Shown here piece after piece: positions 49,868 through 58,135 of a stretch of 64,000 nt of DNA. The notes under the pieces were generated by a model that ran no database searches, was not told the origin of the DNA, and was given only the letters and a program-made list of their open reading frames with translations. Each line of letters opens with the position of its first letter. The first letter of the stretch is position 1. This DNA is from JBCBSZ01 sp039185015 (lineage in GTDB: Bacteria > Actinomycetota > Acidimicrobiia > Acidimicrobiales > Poriferisodalaceae). The stretch covers positions 1 through 64,000 of the forward strand of contig JBCDAU010000023.1 in assembly GCA_039185015.1 (NCBI GenBank), read 5' to 3'. The position numbers and the translations under genes were made by a program.

Positions 49868-50965
49868 ATGCCACCACAGCCGGTGGTCCCCGACTACGGC
49901 GGGCCGTGTCTGTCCAACCTGCTCCACGCCCTCACGGCGCCGGACCCGCCGCCGTGGCTCCCGTCGCAGGCCCGCGGCGCCCGGGCCCACGTGCTCCTGC
50001 TGCTCGACGGACTCGGGTGGAAGCAATTCATGGACCGCAAGCACCTGATGCCCACGCTGGCGTCGCTCGAGGGCGCACCGATCCATTCCGTCACCCCGAC
50101 GACGACGGCCACCGCGCTCACGTCGATCACCACGGGCCTCCCACCGGCCGAGCACGGCCTGATCGGTTACCGCATCCTCGTCGACGACGAGGTGCTCAAC
50201 GTGCTGCGTTGGCAGCTCGACGGCCAGGACGCCCGCACGATCCTGCCCCCGGACCACATGCAGGCCGTGCAGCCGTTCCTCGGGATGCGACCTCCCGTGG
50301 TCACGAAGGCCGAGTTCGGGAGGACCGGCTTCACCCAGGCCCACCTCCGGACCGCCAGGTTGGTCGGGTGGCGGGTGCCGTCCAGCATCGGCGTCGAGAT
50401 CGCCGGACTGGTCGACGAGGGCGAGCCGCTCGTCTACGGCTACTACGACGCCATCGACAAGATCGCCCACGCCGAGGGGCTCGGGTCCCACTACGAGGCC
50501 GAGCTCACCTGCGTCGACGATCTCGTCTCGCGACTGCTCGACCGGTTGCCCGACGACGTCGCCCTCCTCGTCACCGCCGATCACGGTCAGGTGCACGTCG
50601 GCGACCGGACCCGGCAGCTCCCGGACGATCTGCTCGACCTCGTCGACGTGCAGTCCGGTGAGGGCCGCTTCCGCTGGCTCCACGCCCGGCCAGGGGCCGA
50701 GACCGACCTGGCCGACGCGGCGACCGAGTTCGCGGCGCACGAAGCCTGGGTCCCCACGCGCCAGCAGGTGCTCGACGAGCGCTGGTTCGGCCCGGTCCCG
50801 ACCGATGCGCTGCGGCGGCTCGGCGACGTGGCTCTGGTGCCCTTCGAGCCCGTCGCCTACCTCGAGCCCGACGACTCCGGACCCTTCGAGCTGATCGGCC
50901 GGCACGGTTCGCTCACCGAGGACGAGGTCCTGGTGCCACTGCTGTGTGGCCGCGGTCGCCGCTGA
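49868..50965 (+). CDS. alkaline phosphatase-superfamily phosphodiesterase / nucleotide pyrophosphatase
   Basis: 365-residue cytoplasmic-looking (no signal peptide) type I phosphodiesterase/nucleotide pyrophosphatase-like protein. The metal site begins at LLLLDGLGWKQF; the nucleophile Thr lies in SVTPTTTATALTSITTGLPP. Later metal ligands are in YYDAIDKIAHAEG and VTADHGQVHVGD. The substrate is unknown. ATG 49868 is used here; the GTG just before it (49865) is an alternative. Followed by bpa after 20 bases. Confidence 0.85.
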   Translation: MPPQPVVPDYGGPCLSNLLHALTAPDPPPWLPSQARGARAHVLLLLDGLGWKQFMDRKHLMPTLASLEGAPIHSVTPTTTATALTSITTGLPPAEHGLIGYRILVDDEVLNVLRWQLDGQDARTILPPDHMQAVQPFLGMRPPVVTKAEFGRTGFTQAHLRTARLVGWRVPSSIGVEIAGLVDEGEPLVYGYYDAIDKIAHAEGLGSHYEAELTCVDDLVSRLLDRLPDDVALLVTADHGQVHVGDRTRQLPDDLLDLVDVQSGEGRFRWLHARPGAETDLADAATEFAAHEAWVPTRQQVLDERWFGPVPTDALRRLGDVALVPFEPVAYLEPDDSGPFELIGRHGSLTEDEVLVPLLCGRGRR

Positions 50966-50971
50966 GCGATC

Positions 50972-50977
50972 TACCCT
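50972..50977 (+). promoter_or_regulatory. -10-like box of a leaderless bpa message
   Basis: TACCCT, then 8 bases, then the ATG at 50986. There is no Shine-Dalgarno sequence. Confidence 0.35.
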
Positions 50978-50985
50978 CCATCCCC

Positions 50986-51534
50986 ATGGACGCCCCCGAG
51001 ACCGAGACCGACGCAGCCGCCGACGGCGACGCCGTGGTCGATGCGACCGAGGTGACCGCCGAGGTCGACGGACCGGAGATGCCCGAGGTCGTCGACGAGC
51101 CGGTCGCCGAGGACGACGAGCACCAGCCGGCCATCAGGGAACCGGCCCGGGTCATGCGGATCGGGGCGATGATCCGTCAGCTCCGCGACGAGGTCCACGA
51201 GGCACCCCTCGACGAGCCGAGCCGAGAGCGGCTCCGCGAGATCTACGAGACCTCGGTGCGCGAGCTCAGCTCCGCGCTGTCGCCCGACCTCGTCGACGAG
51301 CTCGAGCGCATGACCTCGCCGTTCGCCAGTGACGCTCCCTCCGAGTCCGAGCTCCGCATCGCCCAGGCTCAGCTCGTCGGCTGGCTCGAAGGACTGTTCC
51401 AGGGGATGCAGGCGATGCTGTTCGCGCAGCAGATGGCGGCCCAGGCCCAGCTGCAGGAGATGCGCCAGGGGCAGGGCCAGCTCCCGCCCGGCGCCGTCGG
51501 ACCCGGCCCCGAACGCCCCGGCGTCTACCTCTGA
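50986..51534 (+). CDS. bpa: bacterial proteasome activator Bpa (PafE)
   Basis: 182 residues. The acidic disordered N-terminus (1-50) is followed by the Bpa core: VMRIGAMIRQLRDEVHEAPL, RLREIYETSVRELSSAL, then ELRIAQAQLVGWLEGLFQGM and FAQQMAAQAQLQEMRQ. The C-terminus GVYL matches the GQYL-type tail that docks into the 20S proteasome alpha ring and opens its gate without ATP. In mycobacteria this ring-forming protein feeds unfolded proteins to the proteasome. It implies that the organism has a 20S proteasome, whose genes are not in this window. I start it at ATG 50986; upstream in-frame sequence overlaps the phosphodiesterase gene. Confidence 0.92.
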   Translation: MDAPETETDAAADGDAVVDATEVTAEVDGPEMPEVVDEPVAEDDEHQPAIREPARVMRIGAMIRQLRDEVHEAPLDEPSRERLREIYETSVRELSSALSPDLVDELERMTSPFASDAPSESELRIAQAQLVGWLEGLFQGMQAMLFAQQMAAQAQLQEMRQGQGQLPPGAVGPGPERPGVYL

Positions 51535-51540
51535 CCCTCC

Positions 51541-51610
51541 CGGCTGGGGCCCCGGAGCCCCAGCCTCCTCCCCAGGTCCTCGCCGCTGGCGCGGCTGCGG
51601 CGGGGCCGTC
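51541..51610 (+). repeat. hairpin repeat family, locus B (full copy)
   Basis: 70-base element starting 7 bases after the bpa stop. Hairpin arms are GGCTGGGGC (51542-51550) and GCCCCAGCC (51557-51565) with loop CCCGGA, then TCCTCC and a tail with CGCCGC/GCGGCG arms. It matches 58041-58110 at 66 of 70 positions. An 18-base sequence at 51533-51550, which includes two bases of the bpa stop, recurs at 51611-51628 before a decayed second hairpin (to about 51645). Confidence 0.85.
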
Positions 51611-51736
51611 GACCCTCCCGGCTGGGGCTCCGGGCCCCCGACCGGGAAACAACGCTGAGCGGTCGCGCCGGCACGGCGTCGCGCGAGGTACGTTCGGAGG
51701 TTCGCGGCTCACTCGACGAGGAGGGCGACGCCACCG

Positions 51737-54700
51737 ATGGGCCAGGGCTCGTTCGTCCACCTGCACACCCACACCGAGTTCTCGATGCTCGACGGCGCGG
51801 CGCGCGTCCCCGACATCGTGGCGAAGGTGGCGGCCGATGGACAGCCGGCGGTGGCCATCACCGATCACGGCAACATGTACGGGGTCCTCGACTTCTACCG
51901 GGCGGCGCGCGACGCCGACGTGAAGCCGATCCTCGGCACGGAGGCCTACATGGCCTTCGGGAGTCGCAAGGAGCGTCCGAGCCGGCGGGGCCGGGTCGAC
52001 GACTCCGGCGGTGATGCCGAGGGTGGACAGAAGCTCTACTACCACCTCACCCTGCTGGCCGAGTCGCAGGAGGGGTACCGGAACCTGATCAAGGCGTCGA
52101 GCCGCGCGTTCCTCGAGGGCTACTACTACAAGCCCCGGCTCGACTGGGAGATCCTCGAGGAGCACGCCCCGGGGCTGATCGCGACCACCGGCTGCCTCGG
52201 CGGGCTCGTCCTCCAGGACCTGCTCCGCGACGACTACGAGGGCGCCTGCGACAAGGCGGGCCGCCTGCAGGACATCTTCGGCAAGGACTCGCTGTTCGTC
52301 GAGATCCAGGACCACGGCATCCCCGAGCAGCACCGCACCAACCCGATGCTGCTGCGGCTGGCCAAGCGCCTCCAGGCGCCGCTGGTGGCCACCAACGACA
52401 GCCACTACACCCACCAGCACGACCACGTCTCCCACGACGCGCTGCTGTGCGTGCAGACCGGGTCGTTGATGAGCGACCCGCATCGCTTCAAGTTCCACGG
52501 CGACCAGCACTACGTGAAGACGGCCGCCGAGATGCGCCACCTGTTCAGCGAGATCCCCGAGGCGTGCGACAACACGCTGTGGATCGCCGAGCGCTGCGAC
52601 GTCGAGATCGAGTTCGGCAAGCCGAAGCTCCCGAACTTCCCGCTGCCGGAGGGCTTCGACAACGACGCCGCCTACCTGCGGCACCTGACCTTCGAGGGCG
52701 CGAAGAAGCGCTGGGGTGACCCGCTGCCCGACGCCGTGGTCGAGCGGTTGGCCTACGAGCTCTCGGTCATCGACGAGATGGGCTTCCCGTCGTACTTCCT
52801 CATCACGTGGGACCTCATCCGTCACGCCCGCGACCACGGGATCCGCGTCGGCCCGGGTCGCGGCAGCGCCGCCGGATGCGCCGTGGCCTACACGCTCTGG
52901 ATCACCGATCTCGATCCGATCAAGTACGACCTGCTGTTCGAGCGGTTCCTCAACCCGTCACGCATCTCCATGCCCGACATCGACATGGACTTCGACGATC
53001 GCTACCGGGACGAGATGATCCGCTACACCGCCGAGCGGTACGGGCGCGAGCACGTCGCCCAGATCGTCACGTTCTCGACGATCAAGGCGCGAGCCGCCGT
53101 CCGGGACGCCGCCCGGGTGCTCGGGCACCCCTACGCCCTCGGTGACCGGGTCGCCAAGGCGATGCCGCCGCTGGTGATGGGACGCGACACGCCGCTGTTC
53201 GCCTGCTTCGAGGAGCACCCCAAGTACGCCGACGGGTACGCCGCTGCCGCCGAGCTGCGCGACATGTACAACGCCGACCCCGACGTCCAGGAGGTCGTCG
53301 ACGTCGCCAGGGGTCTCGAGGGCATGCGGCGCCAGGACGGCATCCACGCCGCCGCGGTGGTGATCACCGACGAGCCGCTCACGGACCTGCTGCCGATCCA
53401 GCGCAAGCCCGAGTCCGGTCACGACATCGAGGACGCCCCGATCGTCACCCAGTACGAGATGCACGGGGTCGAGGACCTCGGCCTGCTCAAGATGGACTAC
53501 CTCGGGCTGCGCAACCTCTCGGTGATCGAGGACGCGCTCGAGCTGATCGACGCGGTCCACGGTGTCCGTCCCGACATCGACGACGTCGACCTCGACGACG
53601 ACCTGACGCTGCAGTTGCTGCGCGACGGCAAGTCGATCGGCGTGTTCCAGCTGGAGGGCGGACCGATGCGGGCGCTCATGCGCTCCCTGGCGCCCACCAG
53701 CTTCGACGACGTCGCCGCCCTCGTGGCGCTGTATCGGCCCGGGCCGATGGCGGCGAACATGCACAACGACTACGCCGACCGGAAGAACGGCCGGAAGCCG
53801 ATCGAGTACCTGCACCCCGATCTCGAGGAGCTGCTCGCCGACACCTACGGGCTGATGATCTATCAGGAGTCCGTGATGCGGGTGGCGCAGAAGTTCGCCG
53901 GCTACTCGCTCGCCGAGGCCGACAACCTCCGCAAGGCCTGCGGCAAGAAGATCCGTGAGCTCATCGCCAAGGAGCGCGTGAAGTTCGTGGAGGGCTGCGA
54001 CGCCGCCGGCTACGGGTCCGACATCGGCACGCAGCTGTTCGACATCATCGAGCCCTTCGCCGACTACGCCTTCAACAAGAGCCACTCCTACGGCTACGGC
54101 TTCGTCAGCTACCAGACCGCCTGGTTGAAGGCCCACTACCCGGTCGAGTACTTCGCCGCGCTGCTCACGAGCGTGAAGTCGAACCTCGACAAGGCGGCGA
54201 TCTACCTCAACGAGTGCCGGATCATGGGCATCACCGTGCGGGTGCCCGACGTGAACGTCTCGCTCAGCAACTTCGGTTCACTCGATGGCGACATCACCTT
54301 CGGCCTCTCGGCCATCCGCAACGTCGGTGAGGGGCTCGTCGCCCTGCTGATCGAGGAGCGCGAGGCCAACGGCCCCTTCTCCGACTTCTACGACCTGTGC
54401 GAGCGCGTCGACCCGAGCGTGCTGAACAAGCGCAGCATCGAGTCGCTCATCAAGGCCGGCGCCTTCGACTCGCTCGGCCATCCCCGCAAGGGCCTGCTGC
54501 GGGTGCACGACCAGATCATCGATCGGGTGCTCGCCGCCCGCCGCGAGCGCGACATGGGCGTGATGACCCTGTTCGGCGAGGCGAGCGGCGACGACGAGAT
54601 CTTCAACGACCGCATCGACATCCCCGACGTCGAGTTCGACAAGCGCGAGCGGCTCGCGTTCGAAAAGGAGATGCTCGGTCTCTACATCTCCGATCATCCG

Positions 54701-55255
54701 CTCATGGGGGCCGAGGCGGCGCTGCGCCGCCGGACCGACGCCAACCTCACCGACCTCGTCGAGGCCGGCGACGGAGCGATGCGCACCGTCGGTGGCGTCG
54801 TCACCAGCCTGCAGCGCAAGTACACCCGCAAGGGGGAGCTGATGGCGGTGTTCACGCTGGAGGACCTCCAGTCCTCGATGGAGGTGATGGTCTTCCCGCG
54901 GACCATGCGGGAGTGCGGCCACGTGCTGGTCGACGACCAGGTCGTGTGCCTGACCGCCCGACTGGACGCCCGCGACGACACGCCGAAGCTGATCGCCAAC
55001 GACGTGGTCGCGTTCGAGCCCGTCACCGACGGTGCGCCTCCGGTGCGGGTGCGGCTGCCGGCCGTGTCGACCCGGCCCGAGGTGCTCGATCGTCTCAAGG
55101 ACCTCATCCAGCGTCACCCCGGTGAGTCGCAGGTCCTCCTGCACCTGGGGGAGGGCAAGGTCCTGCGACTGACCGACGACTTCTGCGTCGAGTCCCGCAA
55201 CGGTTTCGTCGGCGAGCTGCGCGAGTTGCTCGGTCCGGAGGCCCTCGTCTCCTGA
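51737..55255 (+). CDS. dnaE: DNA polymerase III subunit alpha
   Basis: 1172-residue replicative polymerase, DnaE1 type by length. The N-terminal PHP domain has FVHLHTHTEFSMLDGAAR and AITDHGNMYGVLDF. The palm has GPGRGSAAGCAVAYTL and the catalytic aspartates in PDIDMDFDD (residues 413-421). NKSHSYGYGFVSYQTAWLKA lies in the fingers. The C-terminus carries the HhH region (LNKRSIESLIKAGAFDSLG) and the OB domain (RTVGGVVTSLQRKYTRKGEL). GAGGAGG precedes the ATG. It lies downstream of the hairpin repeat and probably has its own promoter (TACGTT near 51695). Confidence 0.96.
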   Translation: MGQGSFVHLHTHTEFSMLDGAARVPDIVAKVAADGQPAVAITDHGNMYGVLDFYRAARDADVKPILGTEAYMAFGSRKERPSRRGRVDDSGGDAEGGQKLYYHLTLLAESQEGYRNLIKASSRAFLEGYYYKPRLDWEILEEHAPGLIATTGCLGGLVLQDLLRDDYEGACDKAGRLQDIFGKDSLFVEIQDHGIPEQHRTNPMLLRLAKRLQAPLVATNDSHYTHQHDHVSHDALLCVQTGSLMSDPHRFKFHGDQHYVKTAAEMRHLFSEIPEACDNTLWIAERCDVEIEFGKPKLPNFPLPEGFDNDAAYLRHLTFEGAKKRWGDPLPDAVVERLAYELSVIDEMGFPSYFLITWDLIRHARDHGIRVGPGRGSAAGCAVAYTLWITDLDPIKYDLLFERFLNPSRISMPDIDMDFDDRYRDEMIRYTAERYGREHVAQIVTFSTIKARAAVRDAARVLGHPYALGDRVAKAMPPLVMGRDTPLFACFEEHPKYADGYAAAAELRDMYNADPDVQEVVDVARGLEGMRRQDGIHAAAVVITDEPLTDLLPIQRKPESGHDIEDAPIVTQYEMHGVEDLGLLKMDYLGLRNLSVIEDALELIDAVHGVRPDIDDVDLDDDLTLQLLRDGKSIGVFQLEGGPMRALMRSLAPTSFDDVAALVALYRPGPMAANMHNDYADRKNGRKPIEYLHPDLEELLADTYGLMIYQESVMRVAQKFAGYSLAEADNLRKACGKKIRELIAKERVKFVEGCDAAGYGSDIGTQLFDIIEPFADYAFNKSHSYGYGFVSYQTAWLKAHYPVEYFAALLTSVKSNLDKAAIYLNECRIMGITVRVPDVNVSLSNFGSLDGDITFGLSAIRNVGEGLVALLIEEREANGPFSDFYDLCERVDPSVLNKRSIESLIKAGAFDSLGHPRKGLLRVHDQIIDRVLAARRERDMGVMTLFGEASGDDEIFNDRIDIPDVEFDKRERLAFEKEMLGLYISDHPLMGAEAALRRRTDANLTDLVEAGDGAMRTVGGVVTSLQRKYTRKGELMAVFTLEDLQSSMEVMVFPRTMRECGHVLVDDQVVCLTARLDARDDTPKLIANDVVAFEPVTDGAPPVRVRLPAVSTRPEVLDRLKDLIQRHPGESQVLLHLGEGKVLRLTDDFCVESRNGFVGELRELLGPEALVS

Positions 55256-55317
55256 TCGCGCTGTGCGTGGTTCGGTGAGCGCGTCGCGTCCGTAGCGATC
55301 CGTTCATCGTCAGGGTT

Positions 55318-55346
55318 TTGCACGCAGCGCCGAAAGCGACTGCAAT
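55318..55346 (+). promoter_or_regulatory. candidate promoter after dnaE
   Basis: TTGCAC (55318-55323), 17 bases, TGCAAT (55341-55346). A GGGGGAA ribosome-binding sequence follows before the ATG at 55389. Confidence 0.5.
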
Positions 55347-55388
55347 TGGCGGTTCGCGGCAGAGCCGATGACACCACTCGGGGGAACG

Positions 55389-56054
55389 ATGGCCATCGAC
55401 GTAGACACCAAGGACTGCACGGCGTTGTCAGACGCCGAGCTCGAGGAGATGGCCGATCTGGCCGGCGATGAGCCCGTGCTCTTCGACATCGGTGTCCTGT
55501 CCAAGGAACGCGACTCGTGGGTGCTCATCACCACGGCCCGCTCCGGAGCGAGCCTCCAGGGCTTCGCCTTCTGCACCCTGGAGCGCATCGGTGGGACGCC
55601 GAGCGTGCTGGTCGGGCTCGGGGCCATCAAGACGACCTCGCGTCGCGACACCGTCCTGCGGGCGCTGATGGGCGACATGCTGCGCCGTGCCGTGCTGGCC
55701 TTCCCCGACGAGGACGTCCTCATCGGCTTCCGGATGGGCCGTCCCGACTCCTTCGAGGCGCTCCAGGCCCTCCACGACGTGCGCCCGTCGTCCAGCGAAC
55801 GGGCGAGCGGCGAGGACCGAGCCTGGGGCCGTCGCCTCGTGAAGCGGTACGGGCTCGACGGCAAGTACGACGATCGTGCCTTCACGCTCGCCGGCGCCGG
55901 CACCCGCGTCCCGGTCTTCGACCACGAGTCGCTGAAGCCGGAGAAGCTCAACGGCGTGGTCGAGCTGTTCGACGGCGTCGAGGCGGCGAACGGCGATTGC
56001 GTCATCTCGTTCGGCTGGGCGATGGCGGAGGACCTCGCCAAGCTCGCCGAGTAG
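55389..56054 (+). CDS. hypothetical protein (possible GNAT-like fold)
   Basis: 221 residues, soluble, no signal peptide or membrane segment. I do not recognise the family. The central part (GFAFCTLERIGGTPSVLVGL through TVLRALMGDMLRRAVLAFPD) has the strand-helix pattern of an acetyltransferase core, but I see no clear acetyl-CoA loop, so this is a weak suggestion. The ATG has a good GGGGGAA Shine-Dalgarno sequence and a promoter of its own. It ends 2 bases before the nitroreductase start. Confidence 0.7.
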   Translation: MAIDVDTKDCTALSDAELEEMADLAGDEPVLFDIGVLSKERDSWVLITTARSGASLQGFAFCTLERIGGTPSVLVGLGAIKTTSRRDTVLRALMGDMLRRAVLAFPDEDVLIGFRMGRPDSFEALQALHDVRPSSSERASGEDRAWGRRLVKRYGLDGKYDDRAFTLAGAGTRVPVFDHESLKPEKLNGVVELFDGVEAANGDCVISFGWAMAEDLAKLAE

Positions 56055-56056
56055 GG

Positions 56057-56656
56057 GTGGACGTCGGGGAGGCGATCCGCGCCCGACGGATGACCCGGTC
56101 GTTCGCCGAGCGGCCGATCGACCACGACGACCTCCTCACGGTGCTCGACGCGGCGCGCCGAGCACCGAGCGCCGGCAACTCCCAGGGCCTCGACCTGCTC
56201 GTCCTCCGCGGCGCCGAGACCGCCCGCTACTGGGACCGCACCCTCCCGTCCCCCAGGAGGGAGCGGTTCCGCTGGCAGGGACTCCTGCGAGCTCCCGTGT
56301 TGATCGTCGCCTGGACCCAGCCGGAGGCGTGGGTCCGTCGGTACGCCGAGGACGACAAGGCCCGCACGGGCCTCGGTGCCGGCGTCGACCAGTGGCCGGT
56401 GCCCTACTGGTGGGTCGACGGCGGACAGGCGCTCGCCCAGCTCCAGCTGGCCGCGATCGGCCTGGGTCTCGGCGTCTGCCTGTTCGGCCTCTTCGATCAC
56501 GAGGACGCCGTCAGGGAGGAGTTCGGCGTGCCCATCGACCGTCGAGCGCTGGGCGCCGTCGCGCTCGGTCATCCTGATGGCGGCGACGCCCCGGGTCGCT
56601 CCGCGGACCGGCCCCGCCGCGAGATCGACCACGTCGCCCATTTCGGTGGGTGGTGA
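56057..56656 (+). CDS. nitroreductase family protein
   Basis: 199-residue FMN-dependent nitroreductase-fold oxidoreductase. N-terminal EAIRARRMTRSFAERPID and RRAPSAGNSQGLDLLVL bind FMN. The C-terminal QLQLAAIGLGLGVCLFGLFD and VALGHPDG are typical. The substrate is unknown. The GTG at 56057 follows the hypothetical gene by 2 bases, so the two are probably coupled; the frame upstream belongs to that gene. Confidence 0.87.
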   Translation: MDVGEAIRARRMTRSFAERPIDHDDLLTVLDAARRAPSAGNSQGLDLLVLRGAETARYWDRTLPSPRRERFRWQGLLRAPVLIVAWTQPEAWVRRYAEDDKARTGLGAGVDQWPVPYWWVDGGQALAQLQLAAIGLGLGVCLFGLFDHEDAVREEFGVPIDRRALGAVALGHPDGGDAPGRSADRPRREIDHVAHFGGW

Positions 56657-56693
56657 TGGCGACGTAGCCTGTGGCGGGGAATCAGGAGGGGTA

Positions 56694-58037
56694 ATGACGC
56701 TGGCCGACGACACCACCAAGCCGTTCCATCTCAACGGGAACTTCGCTCCCGTGATGGACGAGATCACCGCCCACGACCTCGAGGTCATCGGGGCGCTGCC
56801 ACCGGAGCTCGACGGGCTCTACGTCCGCAACGGCGCGAACCCGCCGAACGCCGACACCATCCATTGGTTCCTTGGTCAGGGGATGTTGCACGGCGTCCGC
56901 ATCGAGGGCGGCCGGGCCTCCTGGTACCGCAATCGCTACGTCCGCACCGCGCTGCTCGAACAGCCGGAGACGCCGCGGATCACCGAGGACATGTCGTTCG
57001 ATCGGACGATCTCGCTGGCCAACACCCACGTGATCCGTCACGCCGGCAAGATCCTCGCCCTCGAGGAGGGCTCGTTCCCGTGGGTCGTGGACGACCAGCT
57101 GGACACCGTCGGCAGCCACGACTTCGACGGCAAGCTCGACACCGCGATGACCGCGCACCCGAAGGAGTGCCCCGAGACCGGTGAGCTGCACTTCTTCGGG
57201 TACGGCCAGCTGCCGCCGTACCTGACGTACCACGTGGCCGACGCCGAGGGCCGGATCATCCGGAGCATGGAGATCCCGGTCAACGGTCCGACGATGATCC
57301 ACGACTTCGGGGTCAGCCGACGCCACGGGCTCTTCATGGACCTGCCGGTCGTGTTCGACATGGAAGCGGCCATGCTCGGCCAGATGCCGTTCCACTGGAG
57401 CGACGACTACCCGGCCCGCGTCGGTGTGCTGCCCCGCGACACCGACGACATCGGTGAGCTGCGGTGGTTCGAGGTCGACCCCTGCTACGTCTTCCATCCG
57501 CTCAACGCCTTCGACGACGGCGACGACGTCGTGTTCGACGTCTGCCGCATCTCGGAGCTGTGGCGTACCGCCGGCGAGTTCGACACCGACGGCACCACCA
57601 CGCTGCACCGGTGGCGCTTCGACATGTCGACCGGCACCACCAAGGAGGAGACCCTGCACGAGCGCCCGCAGGACTTCCCGCGGGTGCCCGACGCGCTCAC
57701 TGGTCTGCAGCATCGCTACGGCTACTGCACGGCGACGGGCGGGATGGAGATCCTCGGCGCCACCGAGCTGTTCCAGCACGACCTGGTCACCGGGTCGGTC
57801 ACGTCGCACAACTTCGGTGCCGGCCGCCACCCCGGCGAGGGCGTGTTCGTGCCGGCCGCGAACGCGACCTCGGAGAACGACGGGTGGGTCATGACCTATG
57901 TCCACGACGACGCCGAGGGCGCCTCGGAGTTCGTCGTGCTCGATGCCACCGACTTCGCCGCCGCGCCGGTCGCCCGCGTCCCGCTCCCGCAGCGGGTGCC
58001 CTACGGCTTCCACGGGTCCTGGCTCTCGAGTTCGTAA
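56694..58037 (+). CDS. carotenoid oxygenase family protein
   Basis: 447-residue Fe(II) carotenoid/lignostilbene cleavage dioxygenase. N-terminal GALPPELDGLYVRNGANPP and WFLGQGMLHGVRIEGGRA are diagnostic. The four iron-ligand histidines are in TAHPKECPETGELHFFGY, TMIHDFGVS, YVFHPLNAFDD and the C-terminal GFHGSWL. It would cleave a conjugated double bond of a carotenoid or stilbene; the substrate is unknown. AGGAGGG (56684-56690) supports the ATG. A copy of the hairpin repeat begins 3 bases after its stop. Confidence 0.92.
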   Translation: MTLADDTTKPFHLNGNFAPVMDEITAHDLEVIGALPPELDGLYVRNGANPPNADTIHWFLGQGMLHGVRIEGGRASWYRNRYVRTALLEQPETPRITEDMSFDRTISLANTHVIRHAGKILALEEGSFPWVVDDQLDTVGSHDFDGKLDTAMTAHPKECPETGELHFFGYGQLPPYLTYHVADAEGRIIRSMEIPVNGPTMIHDFGVSRRHGLFMDLPVVFDMEAAMLGQMPFHWSDDYPARVGVLPRDTDDIGELRWFEVDPCYVFHPLNAFDDGDDVVFDVCRISELWRTAGEFDTDGTTTLHRWRFDMSTGTTKEETLHERPQDFPRVPDALTGLQHRYGYCTATGGMEILGATELFQHDLVTGSVTSHNFGAGRHPGEGVFVPAANATSENDGWVMTYVHDDAEGASEFVVLDATDFAAAPVARVPLPQRVPYGFHGSWLSSS

Positions 58038-58040
58038 CCC

Positions 58041-58110
58041 CGGCTGGGGCCCCGGAGCCCCAGCCTCCTCCGCAGGTCCTCGCCGCTGGAGCGGCTGCGG
58101 CGCGGCCGTG
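58041..58110 (+). repeat. hairpin repeat family, locus C
   Basis: 70-base element 3 bases after the carotenoid oxygenase stop; 66 of 70 bases match the copy after bpa. Hairpin arms are GGCTGGGGC (58042-58050) and GCCCCAGCC (58057-58065), loop CCCGGA. It is a single copy here, in the gap between convergent genes, where it could act as a terminator. Confidence 0.85.
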
Positions 58111-58135
58111 CTCCTGATCCGGCCCGAGTATCAGC

